From Hyalella azteca (Eukaryota; Arthropoda; Malacostraca; Amphipoda; Hyalellidae), in contig NW_025944201.1 of assembly GCF_000764305.2 (NCBI RefSeq), positions 1-64,000 on the forward strand: 64,000 nt of DNA, in the 5' to 3' direction. This document shows, in pieces, positions 56,130 to 64,000 of this stretch (the stretch's first letter is position 1; each line of letters opens with the position of its first letter). Under the pieces are notes generated by a model. That model was not told where the DNA came from. It saw only the letters and a list, made by a program, of their open reading frames with translations, and ran no database searches. The translations under genes were made by a program, and so were the position numbers.

Positions 56130-56350
56130 ATTACAGGGAACAAATAGGTAAAGTAGATTAATGAAAAAAAAATAAAAAAAATAAAAATACAAAAAAAAAG
56201 AAAATAAAATAAAATAAAAATGAAACAAAAGCAAAAAAAAAATAATAATAATAATAATGCTAAAAAAATTGTAAAATAAAAAAAAAATTAAAAAAATAAT
56301 AAAAATAATAAAAAAACATAATACAATAAAATACATTATTGAACAAAAGA
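55388..56350 (-). mobile_element. Retroposon D 3' ends, copies 2 and 3
   Basis: Same CCAATTAAACCCAGTTTAGG, 'GGACTAGTTTCCAGTGCTCC', TATAAGAAT, poly(A) arrangement as at 40.55 kb. Copy 3 continues through AT-rich sequence towards 56,350 and abuts the Penelope-like fragment, so the two may be parts of one element. Copy 2 is a product of the 506-bp duplication. Confidence 0.7.
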
Positions 56351-56479
56351 ACAATAAAATATAAAATGCAATAAGGTAACATAGCATGGATGGCAAACCC
56401 GTTGAAGAGAACAAGACATGGCAGAGCCGCAAAGCATATCTATATACACCTGCATCTTTATCTATACAGCATATCATAT

Positions 56480-56690
56480 CTTTAATGCAGGTTTCATTGA
56501 AGACCAGAGAGTATTTCTTATTGACAATTTTCTTGTTGTTTTTCTCTATTCGGCGAATTAGGCTCTTGATAGGAACTGAAAAGTCAAATATCAGGTTTTC
56601 AAGGGACATTTTATTATAATTTTAATTTTACGACGTTTCGAATGCAACTTCATTCATTATCAAGTAGAGGACGAGTTTTGCAACAAGTGA
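56480..56690 (-). mobile_element. Penelope-like element N-terminal fragment
   Basis: The minus strand reads MSLENLIFDFSVPIKSLIRR then [20 protein letters not shown] and CI, clearly homologous to the inverted fragment at 34.9-35.05 kb. Just upstream on the same strand is CTTGATAATGAATGAAGTTG then CATTCGAAACGTCG: a CUGAnGA-like strand, a GAATG/CATTC stem and GAAAC, as in hammerhead motifs of Penelope-like elements. The rest of the long frame is low-complexity. Confidence 0.6.
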
Positions 56691-56699
56691 ATTTGGAAT

Positions 56700-57120
56700 T
56701 TTGAAATGACAATAGTACAAACATAGGGTATTATGGATACAGATTGGAATCAAAGCTTGAATTATGAGAACAATTTTAACGTCCTGACAAATCCAGTAGT
56801 TTGTAAATTAATAGCTGGAGACTCTTGCTTGATGATGAGAGCCTCAGCTATGGCAGGAACAGTCTTTACAGGGCAGTCTTGGTACATGAAATTATGAACG
56901 CATATTCATCCTAAAACAATACTTGTCCTAACAATGAATATAATAATTCTAACAAGCTGCATAGATTGGTACTGCTGGTCTCAAAGTGAGCATTTATAAT
57001 AATGCTGATTCAAATGTGAACATGAATATGCTGGTTGTGTTAGTATCCCACAGATTTTAGGAGTCGTTAGTTCTAGTAATCAGTTCTATGGATTATAAGA
57101 TAATTAATAAGATTAGAATT
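56700..57120. other. Probable 3' UTR of the I-type LINE
   Basis: Follows the LINE stop codon on the minus strand. No further features. Confidence 0.4.
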
Positions 57121-57126
57121 CGTTAT

Positions 57127-59407
57127 TCATAAGGTATGCAAAACCTTTATGGCCAGCAAAAATGAACCTACAGCATCAACAATTAAATTCTGAATTGCGC
57201 AGGGATAAGGGCCACCTCCAAGCACATTTTTAAGAGTCACAGGAACATTTACCCGAGTTAGTTGGTTAGTTAGGTACACCCAAGCATGCTGGCCCAGAAG
57301 GCAATGTAACAGTAAGTGTTCAATTGTCTCACAGGATCCGCATGAGCACAAAGGGCTATTTAGAAGATTAAAGCGAGCCAAATGGGCTCTGACTCCAGCA
57401 TACCCAGTTCGGAGTCTAGTCAAAGCTGTCTCAATGGCGCGGTTACTATGAGAGGCCCAGGGCCATAATCCTACCTCATCTCTAATCAAAGTGATGAAAC
57501 GGCCTTTCCCTGATGCAATTACCTCATCCATCCACAACTGATTCCAGCTGGCCTGAACCTTGTCATGCAACAGTTTCTCCACTTGCTCTTTTGAGCTGGG
57601 CATTAGGGTACTGTACCCAAGCATGTGTGCATCATTGGCTGCCCGGTCAGCGGCCTCGTTGCCCTCAATACCACGGTGGCCTGGAACATACTGGATGCGC
57701 ACCTCATGGGAGGGCATTAGTGACATGATTTTATTTTGTATTTCAAATATTAAGCTTAGGTAGGAAGTAGGTTGTCCATCTCTTATCATGCAAATTGAAG
57801 ATTGTGAATCTTTGAAAATTACAACATTTTCTGATAGAAGGAGATTGGTTTGTGACCAACTCAAACCTTCTCTTATTGCAAATAATTCGGATTCAACTAC
57901 CTGAACATCTGGACGAAGCTTCCAGTTTAATAGGACCCCTCTGGAGGGAATTGCTACTGCAGCTGAGGTCGAATGGCTTGGAGTGCTCACATGAGATCTA
58001 TCTGCAAATATTTCTGTGTGGCTAGAATATTTGAAGTTAACAAGGTCTTGAAAAATTTGAGCAGCAGCTTCTGAAGATGTATCTGATCCATTCGAGGAAG
58101 AAAAGTCAACAGAGAATAGAGCCTTGGAGTTGAACCAAGGCTCTGAGTCCAGCATACCCAGTTCGGAGTCTAGTCAAAGCTGTCTCAATGGCGCGGTTAC
58201 TATGAGAGGCCCAGGGCCATAATCCTACCTCATCTCTAATCAAAGTGATGAAACGGCCTTTCCCTGATGCAATTACCTCATCCATCCACAACTGATTCCA
58301 GCTGGCCTGAACCTTGTCATGCAACAGTTTCTCCACTTGCTCTTTTGAGCTGGGCATTAGGGTACTGTACCCAAGCATGTGTGCATCATTGGCTGCCCGG
58401 TCAGCGGCCTCGTTGCCCTCAATACCACGGTGGCCTGGAACATACTGGATGCGCACCTCATGGGAGGGCATTAGTGACATGATTTTATTTTGTATTTCAA
58501 ATATTAAGCTTAGGTAGGAAGTAGGTTGTCCATCTCTTATCATGCAAATTGAAGATTGTGAATCTGTGAAAATTACAACATTTTCTGATAGAAGGAGATT
58601 GGTTTGTGACCAACTCAAACCTTCTCTTATTGCAAATAATTCGGATTCAACTACCTGAACATCTGGACGAAGCTTCCAGTTTAATAGGACCCCTCTGGAG
58701 GGAATTGCTACTGCAGCTGAGGTCGAATGGCTTGGAGTGCTCACATGAGATCTATCTGCAAATATTTCTGTGTGGCTAGAATATTTGAAGTTAACAAGGT
58801 CTTGAAAAATTTGAGCAGCAGCTTCTGAAGATGTATCTGATCCAGTCGAGGAAGAAAAGTCAACAGAGAATAGAGCCTTGGAGTTGAACCAAGGAGGAAG
58901 TGGGGAGACAAGGGAAGAGGTGAGCAGACGAGGAACTGGGATTTGTAATGAAGAAAAGATAGCCCTAGTGCGAGGGACAAAGCTGGCTGGTGACGATGTT
59001 CTCTGTGGCATGATAGGGGGTACATTTGCAAAGAACAGATCTGACACGACAAGACACTGGGGCAACTGTATGAGGCGGAGGTAGTATTTGCACATTAGTA
59101 TTTGAGGTTGACAGACAGAGGGGAATGTTAGCCTCCACCTCCATAGTTGAGCCCGGGGTTGCTTTACGGCAGCCAAGAGCTATGCGCAAACAGTTGTTTT
59201 GGATCACATTTAATCTTGCAAGATTTGTAGGTGCTGCAGATCCATAGAAGGCTGCTCCATAGTCCAGTCGACTTCTTATCAGAGTTTTGTACAACTTTAT
59301 CAACAATATACAGTCTGCACCCCACTGTCTGCCTGAGATAGACTGTAGTAGGTTTCCAATTGGGATACAATTTAATTTAAGAGCATTGATGTGTGGTTCC
59401 CATCTTA
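57127..59407 (-). pseudogene. I-superfamily LINE copy 2: RT C-terminus, RNase H and C-terminal domain, with internal duplication
   Basis: From right to left on the minus strand: LLIKLYKTLIRSRLDYGAAF and NVIQNNCLRIALGCRK (RT end), then an RNase H domain. Catalytic residues are visible: TEIFADRS (Asp), VVESELFAIREGL (Glu), VIFTDSQSSICM (Asp) and YVPGHRGIEGNEAADRAAND (His...Asp). A C-terminal domain follows with LCSCGSCETIEHLLLHC (Cys/His-rich), ending KVLHTL at 57,127. APE endonuclease plus RT plus RNase H places the family in the I superfamily. A 754-bp tandem duplication (57,387-58,140 and 58,141-58,894) repeats RNase H; one copy has FKDS instead of FTDS. Confidence 0.92.
57387..58894. repeat. 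754-bp near-identical tandem duplication inside the LINE
   Basis: Copy boundaries at 57,387/58,141 with a constant 754-bp shift. I noticed three substitutions (gactcc/gagtcc, atcttt/atctgt, ccattc/ccagtc). The junction joins the codons for WFNSK to those for the later GYAG segment. Confidence 0.95.
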
Positions 59408-60097
59408 AGGTGCTTGTACACAGGGATAGTGCAGACGGCTAGTAAATCTGGCTAGTGTCGGTCGCTTGGTTACTATCCAGCTAGTAAGCCTGTACACACG
59501 AGGAGAGTAGAAGGTGCCGCTATCTTCTCGTTCGCGCCCGCCAGAGCGTCGTTAGAAGCCGTCGAGTGAGGTCTGCGAAGATGGATAGTGGGATCACCTT
59601 CAACAACTCAAGTCTGTACGTCGTTTTTATACTCTTTATTCTAACCTTTAAAAATGCAACGTCGGGAACAACTAAACCCCAACTAATAAGGTCTTCTTCC
59701 AGTTTCAAAATACTCGTTTCTCTCTTCATTTTGTTGGAGTAACCGTCATGGCAAACATTCCACTTTAATTCATATTTCAGAGAATAATTGAATATCGTCT
59801 GGAATCCATTTTGTTGGTTTCCTCTTAGAAACATTATCGTTCAAACAAGCCATGATTCACTTGATCCAAGATTCTTCACAGGAGCGTCACAGATGCTCTC
59901 ACCATGGCTGCATCAGCGTTACTAGCCACTTCTCCAGCCAAGATATCAACACATCGTTGTCCCTCTCGGCCGCGTCTCGGGCACTTGCCGGCGCATGCCT
60001 CTGAAGCGGCTGAACCCCTATACACGATGCTAGTAGCGTGGACAGTTCAAGCGCCAGATGAACTAGCGGCTAGTACTATCCCTGTGTACAGGCACCT
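59408..60097 (-). mobile_element. PIF/Harbinger-like element with MADF-domain remnant
   Basis: A 690-bp element with 23-bp ends: AGGTGCTTGTACACAGGGAT then AGT at left, the same at right complemented with one mismatch. TTA is duplicated at both flanks (59,405-59,407; 60,098-60,100), the 3-bp target size typical of PIF/Harbinger. LINE copy 1 preserves the empty site. The minus strand is open from 59,834 to 59,520 and reads ILKLEEDLISWGLVVPDVAF then LKVRIKSIKTTYRLELLKV, the end of a MADF (Myb/SANT-like) domain. That is the accessory protein of Harbinger transposons. No DDE transposase remains. Confidence 0.85.
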
Positions 60098-60100
60098 TTA

Positions 60101-60235
60101 GCCGTGGTGCATCAAGAACCACACCTAAGTATCTACTGTTTAAAAAACTCCAGGACACAGCCATCTAAGGACAATGGGATTGTATTGGCTTGTTTGTTGG
60201 TAAACAGCATGCATTTAGTTTTGGCTAGATATGAC
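60101..60235 (-). pseudogene. I-superfamily LINE copy 2: RT segment beyond the insertion
   Basis: Continues LINE copy 2 on the far side of the PIF/Harbinger-like element (DGAVLEFFK-type region, then KTKCMLFTNKQANTIPLSLD on the minus strand). Homology is lost at about 60,235. Confidence 0.8.
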
Positions 60236-60370
60236 TGGCGTTGCACACGTTCTAGCAATGATTGGATTCATTTGACTGTGACGTTGGACGCGTTCAAGCA
60301 TTGATTGGATTCTTGTGACTGTTACGTTGGACGCATTCAAGCGTTGATTGGATTCTTGTTACTGTGATGA
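60232..60370. repeat. About 45-bp minisatellite
   Basis: Three copies of gattggattcttgtgactgt then 'tacgttggacgcattcaagc', beginning at the LINE breakpoint. Confidence 0.85.
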
Positions 60371-60900
60371 TGCAAGCACTGTATTTTTTTCAAAGAAACA
60401 GCTGTGGCATCTTGCAGAGACTCATCAGTGATGATGATGGACTGAAAGTGGAAGTGTGACTGTGTGCTGGACGTTCCAGATTTTTGGGTCCTGCTTTCCA
60501 ATTTGCTATGTTTACCAGTTAATATATTACCCCTCTGAATTTCCACACTGGTTTAGTGTGTGCATCATGGAAAAGTTCTTTGCTGTCACATTAAGAGACA
60601 AATCTTTAACGAACTAGTACTTTTTATAATTTTAATTGTTGAGTGCAAGCTGCCCTGCAGACACGCAACATTTCCAAGTGGAGTGATTACTTTATAGAAA
60701 CTTTTTATACCTTTACCTATATGTGTTTTAGCCTATTATCCTATAAGAAGTTTATTTTTTTGCCTCAAATAATGTTGTATTGAAAAACTGGTCTAGGTGT
60801 AGTGAAAATAATATATGAAGTGTAAATTTTAGAATTCCATCCTGGGTGCTGGAGACCTGAACTGGTGCTGGATGAATTGAATGGTGTATGTACACAGTGC
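60371..60900. other. No supported gene
   Basis: Minus-strand open frame at 60,337-60,546 (69 codons) without recognised domain. Confidence 0.4.
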
Positions 60901-60904
60901 CAGT

Positions 60905-61467
60905 CTAGTATGGAATATATCTACTTGGCGAGCCGCGACTGAATTTTTTGAGCCGTGGTTTTATGGATTTGCCAGCCGTGATTTCATTTCTACAAGCCAT
61001 GATTCTATTTCACCGAGCCGTGAATTCCATATCTCGGCCATGAAAAGCCATTTACGAGGTGCGAATGCGAATTTATTTACAAAGTTTATGCACGTGTTAC
61101 CCCAAATCTCTAATTTTACCCTTAAACAGTCAAACGGCAACAATAAAATTTGTCTCTACTGTAAGTTCAGCACGTGTTAATATACAGTCTGACCGCTTTG
61201 ACATGACCGCAACTATGCGCGATCTTCAACAAACGTTTTGTTTATTTGTTTACATTACGATGTTTATGTTTTTTCTGCAAGATATTTTTGGCGGAAACGG
61301 TAAAGCAATGCGGATTGCGGAAGTTGAAAATTTTATGAAATGACATGTTTGCGAAGTGCAAACCGCGATTTTTTAATCAAACAAAAATTTATGACATTCG
61401 AGCCGCGAGATTTCATACCTACTGAAATTATATGATATTAGAGCCGCAATATTTCAGACAAAAATAG
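60905..61467 (+). mobile_element. Dispersed repeat A, copy 2 (CpG-retaining)
   Basis: Collinear with 54,215-54,765. Contains a recurring gagccgcga/gccgtga word about every 20-30 bp (at 60,930, 60,950, 60,975, 61,016 and 61,400 among others). CpGs are largely intact. Class unknown; no TIR, LTR or coding part seen. Confidence 0.85.
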
Positions 61468-61477
61468 GACTTTTCCA

Positions 61478-61853
61478 GGCTAGGTGCCAGTGGAGGCAGG
61501 TTGGGAGCAATCTAATTGCAGGGTTTCTCTAGTTAGTTCAGTGACAATTTTTGTTATATTTGAGTTATCTGTTTTGGTGCAGAGGGCAATAATCTTTGAC
61601 ATGAGTTCAATAAATTTGTTTACAGTGAGACACTGCAGAGCAGAATTTGAAGGGTCATTGGTCTGTGTCCCAGTGGTCACAGTGTTGGTACTTGGTAGCC
61701 TGAGGATGTGTAGATTTAACTTTTTGAGCCCAAGTTCTGTCTTCAGCAGTAGGAGTGGGAGATGGAGGAGACTGATAGAAATTTGTACCAGAACTTGATG
61801 CATAATTAAATTGCCGAACATTTTTTTGTGATGACTGCTTCACCTTCACCATC
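61478..61853 (-). pseudogene. I-superfamily LINE: ORF1 N-terminal fragment
   Basis: From ATG 61,852 the minus strand reads MVKVKQSSQKNVRQFNYASS then AEDRTWAQKVK. After a frameshift it continues TNTVTTGTQTNDPSNSALQC, LTVNKFIELMSKIIAL and ends PASTGT near 61,480. The end resembles the region preceding the ORF1 fragment at 44.1 kb, so it is probably the 5' part of the same LINE family. Broken by the frameshift and by the loss of everything up to the RT. Confidence 0.65.
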
Positions 61854-61859
61854 TTCAGG

Positions 61860-63640
61860 GCATCCGACCGAAGCTCGAACCCTCATCTGCCGACGGTCGT
61901 AACTCCAGAAGCCGCGCTTGCGGACCACGGCAACTCCAGGATATCTCCGGAAGACGCTCTTCTTATACTCAATGCCAGAAATAGTAACAGTATGTTATGA
62001 TAACAAATAAACCATTTATTAGTGGTAAACTCGCCACAATGCGGCTGGTATCTCCTAATGAATAGCGATATTGTAATCTTACAATATTAAAAACTGCTGT
62101 TTACGTGTAAGTGTGATATTTATAACTGAACGGGAATGGAGACCAGTATATAAATGTTTGAATATTGCCAGTTGTTGTTCGAGCAGATCATCGAAGTTAT
62201 CTACCGAAGCAAATCGCTCTATTTATTTGCTCATATTTGATTGGTGTGGAATCGCGTCGGATCACTAGACGCTCTACAGTCTACAGATTGATTTCGCGAA
62301 CGGAAGTTACGTTATGAAGTCATTCAATAATTCATGTCTACATACTACTAATAGAACGGCAACGGTCAAAACTCGCTATAATTGTGTGCTATTGTAGAAA
62401 TTTATGGTTTATACGTGTTATAATGTTTTCGCTATTTAGGTGAAGTCCGGATTCAATTCAGACTAAAGTTTGATAAAAATTTGTCTAACTTGTAAATAAT
62501 GTATCGGTAAGTTATTAGAATCTGTCAAAACGTATAACACTGTCAACAGCCAAATTCTGTTCATATAAGGAATTGTTTTCGCAAGGCACTTCAAGCAGAT
62601 ATGAAGATAATAAAAGGTTGATGCCTCAGTCACTTTATTGCATATTGTTAAATCTTTAATTGCTCTGCAGGATCTACCCAAACTCAGTTCGCAATCCCTT
62701 TGTCCGCAACAAGTAAACCTCTTCAGCTTGATCTGACTCAATATTATATTAAGATCTCGAGAACTCAATATATTAATCAGTCAGTACTAAGTCGACAAGG
62801 ATACAAAGCTGATTTGCACGAATTGTTTCCTTTATTTCGCTCAAATATTCAAGCTCTCCAAAAGTCGACCATCTAATTAATTATCGTCGCTTTCAATGTT
62901 AAATTATGCCAGCTTGAGAAGCATAATAGTTACTGTCGGTAAACTGGCCACGAAAACGAGTTGCGCTCAAAATCTTAGAGCTCTCATATAAATATTGGAC
63001 TGCTAAAGCATCTAAAACAAATTGGACTCAGCAAAATACAAAATTACAACAAAAATAAATCACACACATATCCTTCAATTCCTCTGAGGTGGGACTTCTG
63101 ACGGGTGTCTGTGCTCGTCAGGAATCCTCTGGGATTTCCCGTTCCTAGGAGGGTTGTACCTGAGCGCCCCACCGCTGAGCTCGCGGTGTCTGACTGCAGG
63201 TCTCAGTTGTGGGATCAAATAGCCAGGATTCCTTGCATTTCTCTTCTCTGTCTCTCTCGTGCGGGCGGCCGACGTACCGTGCAAGCGATCTCTTGTTCGA
63301 GTCTTAGTTTCTTTTGCTTTTCACCTGCCTCTCTTTGTCACTTCGTCTTCTTGAGATGCTATTATATTTCCTATTGTAGGTGAGGAATGATTTTTTAATT
63401 TAAGAAACTTTAAATAATTGAGACCTTTCTCCCTGTTGGTGATGTTCACCTTGACTTTCGGTGCGAGAAAGCTACCAGTTAGCTGAAGCGCTAGTAAACC
63501 TGTGGCAACTAAACCAACTAACTAACCATATCTTTCAATTGTTGCTGCTTCTGTTGTTCTTTCACGAGTTAAGCCAGAAATGATTCATATGTTTGAATAT
63601 GCGTAAACTTTTCTTCAGTCACCCATGAATTATTCCCGAG
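61860..63640. other. No supported gene
   Basis: A 101-codon minus-strand open frame (62,463-62,768) with several Cys residues and a GC-rich block at 63,085-63,290 are the only candidates. Neither is recognisable. Confidence 0.4.
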
Positions 63641-63899
63641 AAATTTCAAAATTTTCCCAGAGGTGCTGATGTAGACGCAGCTTACCTCGACAGGCCGCGT
63701 ATCGGGGCAGATCTTGCCCCAGCCAATATCGAAAAATTCCTGCTAGTTACTGCAATGTCTCAATTCCAAGATAACTTGAACTTTTTTTTAAACTCACAGC
63801 TTGATTGTGTTTTCTGTCAACAATAAATCATCTAGCGAGAATTGTGCAACTCCAAAAGAGGCAGGAAAGCTAGCATTAGAGCTTTCAAAAAGACTAGAG
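63641..63899 (+). CDS. Possible coding sequence at the right edge, function unknown
   Basis: After acceptor-like ttttcccag, the plus strand reads GADVDAAYLDRPRIGADLAP then ANIEKFLLVTAMSQFQDNLN, open to a stop near 63,826. An overlapping frame from another acceptor (aactcacag, exon start 63,800) reads LIVFSVNNKSSSENCATPKE then AGKLALELSKRLE, ending at a good GTGAGG donor (63,900). Both are convincingly protein-like. They are in different frames, so either two exons with an unrecognised junction or a frameshift in the T-run at 63,782-63,789 is involved. Family unknown. Confidence 0.35.
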
Positions 63900-63904
63900 G
63901 TGAG

Positions 63905-64000
63905 GCACTGAAAGTGTTCCGAGCCAGCTCTCCAGCAGGTAGGATGTTTTATTTTTTGGGTCCCGAAGGACCCCTCCCCCCTAACTCCCTTCCCCCAAGA
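63905..64000. other. Right edge, C/G-rich tail
   Basis: Ends in gaaggacccctcccccctaa-type sequence. Too short to classify. Confidence 0.4.

Noticed and set aside
55983..56609. 208-codon Phe/Ile-rich membrane-like protein
   Set aside because: Only the first 40 or so codons (Penelope-like) are meaningful. The apparent membrane segments come from AT-rich low-complexity DNA.

Overview
This is a eukaryotic genomic window: AT-rich, intron-bearing, densely packed with minisatellites and transposable elements, with no operons or bacterial signals. LINE, Penelope-like, PIF/Harbinger-like and piggyBac-like relics, a recognisable metazoan Integrator gene and a C2H2 zinc-finger gene with SIKEEP repeats point to an arthropod. 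A malacostracan crustacean such as an amphipod is my best guess, but that is inference. The assembly carries three single-base gaps (32,132; 32,974; 42,497). Layout: 1-26.5 kb has no gene I can identify. It holds minisatellites (1-200, 0.86-0.96, 1.28-1.47, 3.28-3.52, 4.5-5.2, 10.0-10.2, 14.4-14.95 and 20.2-20.8 kb), a palindromic MITE (9.04-9.24 kb), a LINE 3' fragment (9.35-9.72 kb), a long inverted repeat (24.5-24.6 kb) and a few weak exon candidates. From 37,919 down to 26,640 on the minus strand lies the main gene, an orthologue of Integrator subunit 9 (INTS9). I could place thirteen exons by protein similarity and splice sites. Three segments (one after exon 7, a short one after exon 9, and the linker between exons 11 and 12) were not found. 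Minisatellites abut or copy the splice junctions of at least seven exons. From 38.2 to 44.2 kb come a piggyBac-like element, a second TIR element, a retroposon tail, and a degenerate I-superfamily LINE (ORF1 C-terminus, endonuclease, partial RT; minus strand). From 48.8 to 51.95 kb is a three-exon zinc-finger gene on the minus strand whose reading frame stays open across both splice junctions; a jockey-like LINE fragment sits in its second intron. From 53.7 kb to the right come a tRNA-derived SINE, a dispersed repeat in two copies, near-identical tandem duplications of 506 and 754 bp, a Penelope-like fragment, the RNase H end of a second I-type LINE, and a PIF/Harbinger-like element with a MADF remnant. 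That last element interrupts the LINE, and the paralogous LINE copy supplies its empty site. The window ends with possible coding sequence on the plus strand. CpG density changes sharply inside INTS9: exons 2-3 are CpG-poor, exons 4-6 CpG-rich.
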